From Penaeus vannamei (lineage: Eukaryota > Arthropoda > Malacostraca > Decapoda > Penaeidae): 64,000 nucleotides of DNA. The notes under the pieces are model-generated. The model was not told the origin of the DNA, did not search any database, and saw only the letters and a program-made list of their open reading frames with translations. The position numbers were made by a program, and so were the translations under genes. Location: contig NC_091578.1 in assembly GCF_042767895.1 (NCBI RefSeq), positions 20,127,177-20,191,176 on the forward strand, given 5' to 3'. This document shows, in pieces, positions 35,561 to 48,100 of this stretch (within the stretch, counting starts at the first letter, position 1; the number at the start of each line of letters is the position of its first letter).

Positions 35561-37930
35561 ATAATGACAATAATAATAATTATAATGACAATGATAATGA
35601 TATTATTTCTATTGCCATTATTAGTATGGAAATTATTGGAATAGTGTTAATTCTTGCTATTATTGGAGTAACTATCAAGATTATCATTATAAGTATGACT
35701 TTATACTTATTATCTTTATTATTGTCATTTTCTTTGTCATTATTATCATAATTATCATTATTATTGTCAATATTAAAGGAATCATCAGGGAAATCATCAT
35801 AATTAATATTAAAGAGCGAAAAGGTTTTTTTTCGATGTTTCTCCCAAAAGGCTATATTTTTGCCGTTTTATTCGACTTCTGGGATTTTATTAATTCTGGG
35901 CTTGATTTCATTATAAATGGACTGAGTGATAATTATTATCATCATTATTATCATTACTGTCATCATTTTATGATTATTATCATTATACTCATTATCATCA
36001 TGATTATCATTACCATTATCATCATTATTGCAGTTATAATAATTATTATGCTAATTATTATTGATATTTTCATCATTATAACTATTTATATAATGATAAT
36101 AGCAATAATGATGATCTTAGAAAGAATAATGACAATAATAATAATTATAATGACAATGATAATTATGTTATTATTATTTCTATTGCCATTATTAGTATGG
36201 AAATTATTGGAATACAGTTAATTATTGCTATTATTGCAGTAATTATATAGATTATCATTATAATTATGACTTTATCATTATTATCATTATTTTTATTATC
36301 ATTGTCATTATCATCATAATTATCATTATCATTGCCAATAATAAAGGAATCATCATGGAAATCATCATAAATACCTGAATTAATGTTAAAATCCCCATAA
36401 TTACCATTAGAAAGCGAAAAGGGTATTTTCGACATTTCCCTCATTTTTATGATTATCAATATAGTCATTATCATCATGATTATCAATATTATTATCATTA
36501 TCATTGCAGTTATTATAATTAGTATGCTAATCATTATTGCTATTTTTATCCTTATAACTATTTATATAATGATAATAGCAATAATGATGATCTTAGAAAT
36601 ACTAATGACAATAATAATAATTATAATGATAATGATAATGATACTATTTCTGTTGCCATTATCAGTATCGAAATTATTGGAATAGAGTTAATTATTGCTA
36701 ATATTGCAGTGATTATCAAGATTATCATTATATTTATGATTTTATCATTATCATTATTACTGTCATTATTTCCGTCATTATCATCATAATTATCCTCATT
36801 ATTGTCAATAATAAAGGATTCATCATGGAAATCATTGTCATTGCCTGAATTAATGTTAAAATCCTCATAATTACCATTAAAAAGCGGAAAGTTTTTTTTG
36901 TCTACGTCCCTCTCAATAGGCTGTAATACGGTAGATTTTTCCGTTTTTCGACTATTGGAATTTTATTACTTCTGGCCTTTATTTCAGTATAAATTGACTG
37001 AATGATAATTAGTATCATCATTAATATCATTACTGTCATCATTTTCATGATTATCATTATAGTCATTATCATCATGATTATCATTATTATTATCATCATT
37101 ATTGCAGTTATAATAATTAGTATGCTAATTATTATTGCTATTTTTATCATTATAACTATTTACATAATGATAATAGCAATAATGATGATCTTAGAAATAA
37201 TAATGACAATAATAATAATTATAATGACAATGATAATGATGTTATTATTATTTCTATTGCCATCATCAGTACGGAAATTATTGGAATAGAGTTAATTATT
37301 GCTATTATTGCAGTAATTATCAAGATTATCATTATGTTTATGACTTTGTCATTATTATCATTATTATTGTCATTATCATTGTCATTATCATAATAATTTT
37401 CATCATTATTGTCAATAATAAAGTAATCATCATGGAAATCATTATAATTGCCTGAATTAATGTTAAAATCCTCATAATTACCATTAAAAAGCGAAGAGGT
37501 TTTTTTTCGACGTTCCTCTCAAAAGGCTGAAATACGCGAGATTTTCCCGTTTTTTCGACTTTGGGTTTTTTATTACTGCTGGTCTTTATGTCATTATAAA
37601 TTGCAATAATGATCTTAGAAATATTAATGACAATAATAATAATTATAATGACAATGATAATGATATTATTTCTATTTCCATTAGTAGTATGGAAATTATT
37701 GGAATAGAGTTAATTATTGCTATTATTGCAGTAATTATCAAGATTATCATTATAATTATGACTATCATTATTATCATTATTGTCATTATCATTGTCATTA
37801 CCGTCATAATTATCATCATTATTGTCAATAAGAAAGAATTCATCATGGAAATAATCATAATTACCTGAATTTATTTTAAAATCCTCATAATTACCATCAT
37901 ACAACGAAAAGGTTTTTTTTCGACGTTTCT

Positions 37931-38011
37931 CCCAGATGTCGAAAAAACGGCAAAATCTAGCGTATTACAGCCCGTAATACGCTAGATTTTGCCGTTTTTT
38001 CGACATCTGGG
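37931..38011. repeat. Perfect 38-bp foldback at the satellite core
   Basis: The left arm 37931-37968 starts CCCAGATGTCGAAAAAACGG and ends GCGTATTAC. It is the exact reverse complement of the right arm 37974-38011, with loop AGCCC between. The right arm belongs to an ordinary + core; the left arm is an extra inverted piece of the same core. Perfect arms, including the run of six A/T, imply recent formation or correction. The other large copy (58823-58902) has the same structure with one substitution and one missing T. Confidence 0.95.
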
Positions 38012-39089
38012 ATTTTATTACTTCTGGCATTTATTTCATTATGAATGGACTGAATGATAATTATTATCCTCATTATTATCATTATTGTCATCATTTTTAT
38101 GATTATTATCATTATAGTCATTATCATTATCATCATTATTAGTTATAATAATTATTATGCTAATCATTATTGCTATTTTTATCATTATAACTATTTATAT
38201 AATGATAATAGCAAAAGTGATGATCTTAGAAATAATAATGACAATAATAATAATTATAATGACAATGATAATGATATTATTATTTCTATTGCTATTATTA
38301 ATATGGAAATTATTGGAATAGCGTTAATTATTTCTATTATTACAGTAATCATCAAGATTATCATTATAATTGTGACTTTATCATGATTATAATTTTTATT
38401 GTCATTATCAATGTCTTTATCATAACAATTATCATCATTATTGTCAATAAAAAGGAATCATCATGAAAATCATCATAATTACTTGAATTAATGTTAAAAT
38501 CCTCATAAATACCCTTAAAAAGAGAAAAGTTTTTTTCGACGTTTCTCTAGATTTTGCCGTTTTTTTCGACTTTTGGGATTTTATTACTTCTGGCCCTTAT
38601 TTCATTATAAATGGACTGAATGATAATTATTATCATTATTATCATTACTGTCATCATTTTTATGATTATCATCATTATAGTCATTATCATCATGATTATC
38701 ATTATTATTATTATCATCATTATTGCAGTTATAATAATTATTATGCTAATTATTATTGCTATTTTTATCATTATAACTATTTATATAATGATAATAGCAA
38801 TAATGATGATCTTAGAAAAGATAATGACAATAAAAATAATTATAATGACAATGATAATGATGTTATTTCTATTGCCATTATTAGTATGGAAATTATTGGA
38901 AGAGTTAATTATTGCTATTATTGCAGTAATTATAAAGATTATCATTATAATTATGACTTTAAAATTATTATAATTATTATTGTCATTATCATCATAATTA
39001 TCATCATTATTGTCAATAATAAAGGATTCATCAGGAAAATCATCATAATTACCTGAATTAATCTTAAAATCTACGCCAAACTTGCATCC

Positions 39090-40031
39090 GTGGCAGACAG
39101 TTGTCCCCGGCGAGATATTCATATTGTTCTGGGTGACTTCAATGCAGTATCTGGCTATGAGATGTCAGTCGGTCCTCATGGTTCGGGAGTTGATACTGGC
39201 AGTGAGAATTCCCTCCTTTTCCGGGATTTTTCTAGATCCCAGAAATTGAGGATTTCTGGTTCCTGGTACCAGCACCCAGACCCACATCGTTGGACATGGT
39301 ACAGGGATGCGGGTAATGCAACCAAGGAGATCGACCACATTCTCGTTAGCACTCGTTGGAGGATCCTCCAGAACTGCAGGGTGTATAGGAGTTCTGAATT
39401 CTGTGGTACTGACCATAGATTAGTTGTGGCTACCCTCCAGATACACTTCAAAACTCCCCAGCGGCCCAATGATCACCCTAGGGTGTTTCATCTGGACAGG
39501 CTGAAGGAGAGGGAGTGTGCTCGGAGGTTTGCTGAGACAATCTCTGATCGGTTCACAGCGCTTGACAATCTGACGGACCCTGTACTTCTGTGGGACACCT
39601 TCAAGCGTTATACGCTTGATGCAGCCCAAGAATTGATTGGAGAACGCCCGAGACCAAGACAGAATTCAATTTCTCAGGAGACACTGGAAGCCACTGATGC
39701 TTGCCGTGCGGCTCGTCTGGCAGAAGATCGGGATTTGCACCGTTCTCAGGTGCGCAGAACTCGGTCTCTGTTAAGAAGGGACAAGGAACAGTTTATTAGG
39801 AATCTTGCTGAGGAGGTTGAAGACCATTTCTCTGTAAATGACCTTCGTCCTACATACCAAGACCTGAGAAATCTGAACTCCAAGCCCTCTTCACAGGTGA
39901 CTGCAGTTCGCTTAGTGGGTGGCCAGATTGTCTCAGATCCTTTTGCGGTGAGGGAGCGTTGGGCTGAATATTTGAGCAGTTGTATCAGGTTGACCCTCCA
40001 ACAGTTAACTTGGATGTGGGTAGTGCCGTGA
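39090..40031 (+). pseudogene. LINE endonuclease C-terminal half and linker
   Basis: A 313-codon frame. DIHIVLGDFNAVSG (Asp16 and Asn18 of GDFNA) is the central catalytic block of APE-type endonucleases, IDHILVS is at 81-87, and GTDHRLV at 106-112 carries the terminal Asp-His pair. A charged linker with QVRRTRSLLRRDKEQF follows. About 15 bp after GTATCTGG are absent relative to the sequence kept in the 12.9-kb copy. The frame leaves the true one near 39970, where one base is missing in TGAATATTTGAGC (TGAATACTTTGAGC elsewhere). The ATG is internal to the domain, so it is not a native start. Confidence 0.83.
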
Positions 40032-40285
40032 TTCCGCTGCCGGACCCACCCATTAGCGAGGACCCTCCCTCCCTAGCTGAGGTTAGGGAGGCGATTTCCA
40101 AGCTGAAGAGTGGTAAAGCAGCGGGTATTTGCGGCACCCTAGCTGAACTGTTAAAGGCTGGTGGTGAACCTATGGCGTGGGGATTGCATGCTGTCCTGGC
40201 TGCCATTTGGCAGTCCGGTACCGTTCCCTCTGACCTGTTGAGGGGTGTGGTCATCCCTCTCTGGAAGGGGAAGGGGGACCGATAG
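39980..40285 (+). pseudogene. LINE RT N-terminal segment, ended by a nonsense codon
   Basis: Continuation in the next frame: YQVDPPTVNLDVGSAVIPLP, KSGKAAGICGTLAELL and IPLWKGKGDR. It ends at TAG where the 12.9-kb copy reads TGG (Trp in GDRWDCTNH). Translation of the following RT palm would resume at 40286, with QSGFTPGKSTIDRIL and AYINLKKAFDTVHRES, i.e. motif A with Asn in place of Asp, as far as a 19-bp deletion near 40648. Confidence 0.8.
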
Positions 40286-40634
40286 GACTGCACCAATCAC
40301 CGCGGCATCACACTGCTCAGTGTACCAGGCAAGGTTCTTGCCCGCATCCTTCTGAGGCGTACCAGAGACCATCTACTAAGGCATCAGAGGCCAGAGCAAT
40401 CCGGATTCACTCCTGGTAAGTCAACAATAGACCGTATCCTTGCGCTTCGAGTCATTGTAGAGCGCCGTCGTGAGTTCGGACGTGGGTTACTTGCAGCCTA
40501 CATCAACCTCAAGAAGGCGTTCGATACAGTACATCGGGAATCACTCTGGGAGATCCAGAGACTGAGAGAAATTCCAACAAGGATTATTGAACTAATAGCA
40601 AACCTATATACTGGTACTGAAACTTCTGTAAAGT

Positions 40635-41630
40635 GTGGTGGGGGCGTGTTCAGGAGTGAGGCAAGGCTGTGTTCTTGCACCAAGCCTTTTCAACACTTGC
40701 ATGGACTGGATACTAGGCAGAGCTACTGTTCAAAGTCATTGTGGAGCTACACGGGGTAATATTAAAGTTACAGACCTTGATTTTGCCGATGATGTTGCAA
40801 TTCTATCTGAGTCTTTGGAAACCTTAGTGGTGGCCCTCGATGCATTTAGTAATGAAGCGAAGCCCTTGGGTCTAGAAGTCTCCTGGACCAAGACCAAGAT
40901 CCAGGACTTTGGGGACTTACTAGGAGAACCTGTTCAGTCGGTACGTGCTTGCGGCGAGGACATTGAGGTCACAGAGAGCTTTACATACCTTGGTAGTGCA
41001 GTTCATAACTCTGGGCTGTCAGACCAGGAAGTCAGTAGACGGATTGGCCTAGCAGCAGGGGTCATGAACTCTCTCGACATGAGTATTTGGAGATGCCGGT
41101 ACCTGTGCAGAAGGACCAAGCTACGGGTTTTCAGGGCCCTGGTAATGCCAGTTTTGCTTTACGGTAGTGAAACCTGGATATTATCCAGTGCACTGGAGTC
41201 CTGTCTTGACGCCTTTTGTAATAGGTCCTTGCGCCGGATCATGGGGTACTGTTGGCGGGACCATGTGTCTAACCAACGGCTGCACCGTGAGACTGGCACA
41301 GGACCTGTTACCTGCAGAATCCGGGATCGCCAACTCAGGCTATCTGGCAACCTGGCTCGCTTTCCACAGGCTGATCCTGCCCATCAGGTTGTCTCTGTTC
41401 GAGACAAACCTGGGTGGAGGAGGCCTGTGGGACGACCTAGGAGGTCGTGGCTTAGGCAGATCGATCAAACCTGTCGGGAAGAGCTCGAGATGGGCCGGGC
41501 CCCTGCCTGGCGACTTGCCATGAGAAATCCCAAAAGGTGGAAGCAGAAGGTGGACGCGGCTATGTGCCCCCGTCGGCGTTACCTCCAGATGATGATGATG
41601 ATGTCATTATCATTGTCATTATTACCATAA
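40635..41630 (+). pseudogene. LINE RT motifs B-C and C-terminal region
   Basis: After a 19-bp deletion the frame reads SGVRQGCVLAPSLFNTCMDW, then LDFADDVAILSES (FADD at residues 50-53) and LGLEVSWTKTKIQDFGDL (thumb side). The C-terminal region follows intact: MNSLDMSIWRCRYLCRRTKL, VLLYGSETWILS, RLHRETGTGPVTC, GRPRRSWLRQIDQTCREE and NPKRWKQKVDAAMCPRRRYL. The last codons (MMMMM then SLSLSLLP) are the GATGATG tail and satellite, so the real stop has been lost or the element normally reads into its tail. Confidence 0.83.
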
Positions 41631-43056
41631 TTATCATCATTATTGTCAATAATAAAGGCATCATCAGGGAAATCATCATAATTACCTGAATTAATGTTAA
41701 GATCCTCATAATTACCATTAAAAACCGGAAAGGTTTTTTTTCGACGTTTCTCTCAATAGGCTGTAATACGCTAGATTTTTCCGTTTTTACAACTTTTGGG
41801 ATTTTATTACTTCTGGCCATTATTTCATTATAAATGGACTGAATGATAATTATTATCATTATTATCATTACTGTCATCATTTTTATGATTATTATCATTA
41901 TAGTCATTATCATCATGATTATCATTATTATTATCATAATTATTGCAGTTATAATAATTATTATGCTAATTATTATTATTTTATCATTATAACAATTTAT
42001 ATAATGATAATAGCAATAACGATGATCTTAGAAATAATAAGGACAATAATAATAATTATAATGACAATGATAATTAAATTATTTCTATTGCCATTATTAG
42101 TATGGAAATTATTGGAATAGAGTTAATTATTGCTATTATTGCAGTAATTATCAAGATTATCATCATAATTATGACTTTATCATTAGTATAATTGTTATTG
42201 TCATTATCATTGTCATTATCATCATAATTATCATCATTATTGTCAATAATAAAGGAATCATTATGATAATCATCATAATTACCTGAACTAATGTTAAAAT
42301 CCTCATAATTACCATTAAAAAGAGAAAGACGTTTCTCTCGAAAGGCTGTAATACGCTAGATTTTACCGTTTTTTCGACTTTTGGGATTTTATTACTTCTG
42401 GCCTTGATTTCATTATAAATGGACTGAATGATAATTATTCTCATTATTATCATTACTGTCATCATTTTTATGATTATTATCATTATAGTCATTATCATCA
42501 TGATTATCATTATTATTATCATTATTGCAGTTATAACAATTATTATGCTAATTATTATTGCTATTTTTATCATTATACCTATTTATATAATGATAATAGC
42601 AATAATAATCTTAGAAATAATAATGAGCATAATAATCATTATAATGACAATGATAATGATATTATTATTTCTATTGCCATTATCAGTATAGAAGATATTG
42701 GAATAGAGTTGATTATTGCTATTATTGCAGCAATTATCAAGATTATCATTATAATTATGACTTTATCATTATTATCATTATTATTGTCATTATCATTGTC
42801 ATTATCACCATAATTATCATCATCATTGTCGATAATAAAAGAATCATCATCATAACTGCCTGAATTAATGTTAAAATCCTCATAATTACTATTAAAAAGC
42901 GAAAAGGGCTTTTTCGACGTTTCTCTCAAAAGGCTGTAATACGCTAGATTTTGCCGTTTTTTCGACTATTGGGATTTTATTACTTCTGGCCTTTATTTCA
43001 TTATAAATGGACTGATTATAATTATTATCATCATTATTATTATTACTGTCATCATT
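41604..43056 (+). repeat. Satellite array, + orientation
   Basis: Monomers with cores near 41730, 42320 and 42890. The 42320 core lacks the T run and begins AAAGAGAAAGACG, a variant shared with 63120. After about 42440 the match to the other large copy is lost. At 43057 normal satellite (GTCATCATTTTT) turns into homopolymer-rich sequence. Confidence 0.88.
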
Positions 43057-44221
43057 TTTTAAAAAATTATTTTTTATAAAATTTTTTATCTCTTTTTTTT
43101 CAGTTTAATAATTATTATGCTAATTATTATTGCTATTTTTTTTTTCCCTTTTTTCCTTTTTTAAAATAATGAAAATTTTTAAATTTTAATTTTGGGGATT
43201 TTTTTAAAAATTTTAATAATAAAATTTTAATTTTTAATTTTATCATTTTTTAAAAAATTATTTTTATTTTTTATTTTTTTTTTCCTTTTTTTAAGAAAAG
43301 GAAAAATTTTGGGAAAAAAAGATTTTAAAAATTCATTATTGAAAAGTAATTTTTCAAGATTATCATTTTAAAGATTTAAAAATTTTTTTTCATTTTTAAA
43401 ATTTAAAATTTTCATTTTTTTTCCTTTTTAAAATTTTATCATTATTTTTTAAAAATATTGTTTTAAAAAAATTTTCTTTTACCCCTTTATAATGAAAAAA
43501 AAGGGGCCAAAATTTAAATTTTAAAAACCCAAAAAATTCAAAAAAGGGAAAAGGGGTTTTTTCGCCTTTTTAAAAAGGCGAAAAATAATTTTTCCTTTTT
43601 AAGGGGTTTTTTTTCGGATTTCAAATAAATTGGAAAATTTTAAATTTCCCCTTTAAAATTTTATTTTTTCAATTTTGGGGTTTAAATTTTTTTATTTTAA
43701 ACACAAAATTTTGCCCTTGTAATAAAAAAAAACTAATTATTTTGAAAAATTTTTTTAAATTTTAAAAATTTTTTAAAAAATTTTAAGGGAATTAAATTTT
43801 CCTTTTAAAAAATAAGAAATAAAATTATTATATTTTAAAATTTTATTATTTTTTTAAAATTATTTTTTTAAAGGGGAAATTTTTGGGAATAGGGTTAAAA
43901 AAATTTTTAAAATTTAAAAAATTTTCAAAAATAATTAGCTTTTAAAAATTTTTTTAATTTTAAAAAAATTTTATAATAAAAATTTTATAAAAATTTTAAA
44001 ATTTACTATTTAAAAATATAAAAACCCCCGAAAAATTTAAAAAAAAAAGTAAAAAAAAAAACCCCCAAAAACTAGCTTTTAAAATTTTTAGAAAAGGGGG
44101 CAAAAAAAACCCCTTTTCCCCTTTTTTTAAAGGTAATTTTGGGGTTTTTAAAATTAATTCAGGAAATTTTTGGGGGGGTTTCCAGTTTATTCCTTTATTA
44201 TTGAAAAAAAAAGGGGATAAT
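43057..44221. other. Corrupted satellite sequence next to a gap
   Basis: About 1.17 kb made of A, T and some G/C runs with few mixed words. Satellite landmarks are still readable but distorted: ATAATGAAAAAAAAGGGGCC where the - satellite has ATAATGAAATAAAGGCC, and TTAATTCAGGAAATTTTTGG where it has TTAATTCAGGTAATTATGAT. Isolated bases have been replaced by their neighbours. Intact words such as TTATTATGCTAATTATTATT (+, 43110) and TTAATTCAGG (-, 44154) show a + to - change inside. This looks like a low-quality consensus at a contig end, not a biological sequence. Confidence 0.85.
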
Positions 44222-44721
44222 NNNNNNNNNNNNNNNNNNNNNNNNNNNNNNNNNNNNNNNNNNNNNNNNNNNNNNNNNNNNNNNNNNNNNNNNNNNNNNN
44301 NNNNNNNNNNNNNNNNNNNNNNNNNNNNNNNNNNNNNNNNNNNNNNNNNNNNNNNNNNNNNNNNNNNNNNNNNNNNNNNNNNNNNNNNNNNNNNNNNNNN
44401 NNNNNNNNNNNNNNNNNNNNNNNNNNNNNNNNNNNNNNNNNNNNNNNNNNNNNNNNNNNNNNNNNNNNNNNNNNNNNNNNNNNNNNNNNNNNNNNNNNNN
44501 NNNNNNNNNNNNNNNNNNNNNNNNNNNNNNNNNNNNNNNNNNNNNNNNNNNNNNNNNNNNNNNNNNNNNNNNNNNNNNNNNNNNNNNNNNNNNNNNNNNN
44601 NNNNNNNNNNNNNNNNNNNNNNNNNNNNNNNNNNNNNNNNNNNNNNNNNNNNNNNNNNNNNNNNNNNNNNNNNNNNNNNNNNNNNNNNNNNNNNNNNNNN
44701 NNNNNNNNNNNNNNNNNNNNN
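44222..44721. other. Assembly gap, exactly 500 N
   Basis: Second run of exactly 500 N, following corrupted sequence. Satellite after it is + while the readable words before it are -. The large second copy begins about 180 bp downstream. Confidence 0.98.
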
Positions 44722-45150
44722 ATTATTGCAGTTATAATAATTATTATGCTAATTATTATTGCTATTTTTATCATTATAACAATCTACATAATGAGAATAG
44801 CAATAATGATCTCAGAAATAATTATGACAATAATAATAATTATAATGTCAATGATAATGATATTATTATTTCTATTGCCATTATTAGTATGGAAATTATT
44901 AGAATATAGTTAATTATTGCTATTATTGCAGTAATTATCAAGATTATCATTATAATTATGACTTTATCATTATTATCATTATTATTGTCATTATCATTGT
45001 CATTATCATCATAATTATCATCATTATTGTCAATAATAAAGGCATCATCATGATTACCTGAATCAATGTTTAAATCCTCATAATTACCATTAAAAAGCGA
45101 AAAGTGTTTTTTTTTCGACGTTTCTCTCAAAAGGCTGTAAAGCGCTAGAT
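44722..45150 (+). repeat. Satellite, + segment after the gap, ending in a foldback
   Basis: Starts in the triplet region. From 44901 (AGAATATAGTTAATT) it matches 23946 onward, including the shared GGCATCATCATGATTACC variant and the head-to-head junction GCGCTAGA ... TCTAGCGTATTACAGC near 45150. The 180 bp before 44901 is normal satellite and does not match the inverted sequence left of 23946. Confidence 0.85.
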
Positions 45151-48100
45151 TTTTTTCTTTTCTAGCGTATTACAGCATTTTGAGAAAAACGTCAAAAAAA
45201 AAACCCTTTTCGCTTTTTAATGGTAATTATGAGGATTTTAACATTAATTCAGGTAATTATGATGATTTCCATGATGATTCCTTTATTATTGACAATAATG
45301 ATGATAATTATGATGATAATGACAATGATAATGACAATAATAATGATAATAACGATAGTCATAATTATAATGATAATCTTGATAATTACTGCAATAATAG
45401 CAATAATTAACTATATTCCAATAATTTCCATAATTATAATGGCAATAGAAATAATAACATCATTATCATTGTCATTATAATTATTATTATTGTCATTATT
45501 ATTTCTTAGATCATCATTATTGCTATTATCATTATATAAATAGTTATAATGATAAAAATAGCAATAATAATTAGAATAATAATTATTATAACTGCAATAA
45601 TGATTATAATAATAATGATAATCATGATGATCATGACTATAATGATAGTAATCATAAAAATGATGACAATAATGATAATGACAATTTTTTTTCCTTCAGT
45701 CCATTTGTAATGAAATAAAGGTCAGAAGTAATAAAATCCCAAAAGTCGAAAAAACGGCAAAATTCTTTTGAGAGAAACGTCGAAAATGATAATTTTGATT
45801 ATCACTGCAATAATAGCAATAATTTACTCTATTCCAATAATTTCCATACTAATAATGGCAATAGAAATAGTAATAACATCATTATCATTGTCATTATAAT
45901 TATTATTATTGTCATTATTATTGCTATTATCATTATATAAATAGTTATAAAGATAAAAATAACAATTATAATTAGCATACTAATTATTATAACTGCAATA
46001 ATGATGATAATAATAAAGATAATCATGATGGTAATGACTATAATGATAATAATCATAAAAATGATGACAGTAATGATAATAATGATAATAATTATCATTC
46101 AGTCCATTTATAATGAAATAAAGGCCAGAAGTAATAAAATCCACAAAGTCGGTAAAACCTTTCGCTTCGTAATGGTAATTATGAGGATTTAAACATTAAT
46201 TCAGGTAATTATGATGATTTCCATGATGATTTTTTTATTATTGACAATAATTATAATTATGATAATAATGACAATGATAATGACAATAATAATATTAATG
46301 ATAAAGCCATAATTATAATGATAATCTTGATAATTACTGCAATAATAGCAATAATTAACTCTATTCCAATAATTTCCATACCAATAATGGCAATAAAAAT
46401 AATAATATCATTATCATTGTCATTACAATTATTAATACTGTCATTATTATTTCTAAGATCATCATTATTGCTATTATCATTATATAAATAGTTATAATGA
46501 TAAAAATAGCAATAATAATTAGCATAATAATTATTATAACTGCAGTAATGATGATAATAATACTGATAATCATGAGGATAATGACTATAATGACAATCAT
46601 AAAAATGATGACGGTAATGATAATAATGATGATAATGATTATCATTCAGTCCATTTATAATGAAATAAAAGCCAGAAGTAATAAAATCCCAAAAGTCGAA
46701 AAAACGGCAAAATCTAGCGTATTACAGCCTTTTGAAAGTAATTTCGAAAATAACTCTTTTCGCTTTTTAATGATAAATATGAGGATTTTAACATAAATTC
46801 GGGTAATTATGATGAATTCCCTGATGATTCCTTTATTATTGACAATAATGATGATAATTATGAAGATAATGACAATGTTAATGACAATAACAATGCTAAT
46901 AATGATAGTCATAATTATAATGCTAATCTTGATAATTACTGCAATAATAGCAATAATTAACTCTTCCAATAATTTCCATACTAATAATGGCTATAGAAAT
47001 AATATCATTATCATTGTCATTATAATTATTATTATTGTCATTACTATTTCTAAGATAATCATTATTGCTATTATCATTATTTAGTTATATTAGTTATAAT
47101 GATAAAAATAGCAATAATAATTAGCATAATAATTATTTTAACTGCAATGATGATGATGATAATAATGATAATCATGATGATATTGACTATAATGATAATC
47201 ATAAAAATGATGACAGTAATGATAATAATTATCATTCAGTCCATTTATAATGAAATAAAGGCCAGAAGTAATAAAATCCCAAATGTCGAAAAAACGGTAA
47301 ATCTAGCGTATTATAACCTGAGAGAAACGTCGAAAAAAAACTCTTTTCGCTTTTTAATGGTAATTATGAGGATTTTAACATTAATTCAGGAAATTTTGAT
47401 GATTTCCATGATGATTCCTTAATTATTGACTATAATGATGATAATTATGATGATAATGACAATAATATGAATAATAATGATGGTCATAATTACAATGATA
47501 ATCTTGATAATTACTGCAATAATAGCAATAATTAACTCTATTCCAATAATTTCCATACTAATAATGGCAATAGAAATAATAATAACATTATCATTGTCAT
47601 TATAATTATCATTATTGTCATTATTATTTCTAAGATCATTATTGCTATTATCATTATATAAATAGTTATAATGATAAAAACAGCAATAATAATTATCATA
47701 ACATTTATTATAACGGCAATAATGTTAATAATAATAATGATAATCATGATGATAATGACTATGATGATAATCATGATGATAATGATAATGATAATAATCA
47801 TAAAAATGATGATAATAATTATCATTAAGTCCATTTATGATTAAATAAAGGCCAGAAGTAATAAAATCCCAAAAGTCGAAAAATACGGCAAAATCTTGCG
47901 AATTACAGCCTTTTGAGAGAAACGTCGAAAAAAACCCTTTTCGCTTTTATAATGGTAATTATGAGGATTTTAACATTAATTTTGGTAATTTTGATGATTT
48001 CTATGATAATTCCTTTATTATTGACAATAATGATAATTATTATGATAAAGACAATGATAATGACAATAATAAGGATAATAAGGATAAAGTCATAAGTATA

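Larger units (their letters stand above)
30712..39070 (+). repeat. Satellite array, + orientation
   Basis: Resumes at CATCATGATTACC. Core or post-core segments occur near 30849, 31447, 31846, 32467, 33047, 33647, 35313, 35893, 36970, 37575, 38025 and 38590. Several monomers are reduced: those at 34.2 and 36.4 kb keep only CTCTC before the triplets, the one at 34.8 kb has a diverged core, and the one at 35.27 kb has lost the front of its core. No gene is seen. The array contains a near-perfect foldback at 37931-38011. Confidence 0.9.
39071..41603 (+). mobile_element. RTE-like LINE, 5'-truncated, 3' tail intact
   Basis: Starts inside the endonuclease at CTACGCCAAACTTGC and runs to the GATGATGATGATGATG tail at 41603, a normal 5'-truncated target-primed insertion. 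Satellite resumes at TCATTATCATTGTC, the same place as after the 12.9-kb copy. The left satellite flank extends about 95 bp further along the monomer than the right flank's start, so about 95 bp of satellite occur on both sides. That is either a long target duplication or misaligned repair. Confidence 0.9.
23946..42440. repeat. Large direct duplication, copy 1 (about 18.5 kb)
   Basis: Same order of satellite orientation switches, LINE fragments and private variants as 44901-63240. The offset drifts from 20955 at the left end through 20934 (LINE on - strand) and 20891 (LINE on + strand) to 20800 at the right end, through small indels. The left limit is AGAATATAGTTAATT (23946 and 44901). The right limit, near 42440, is placed where matching private variants stop. 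Confidence 0.88.

Noticed and set aside
43057..44221. Extreme AT-rich replication origin or matrix-attachment region
   Set aside because: Words of the neighbouring satellite persist in distorted form and an assembly gap follows, so an error is more likely than a distinct element.
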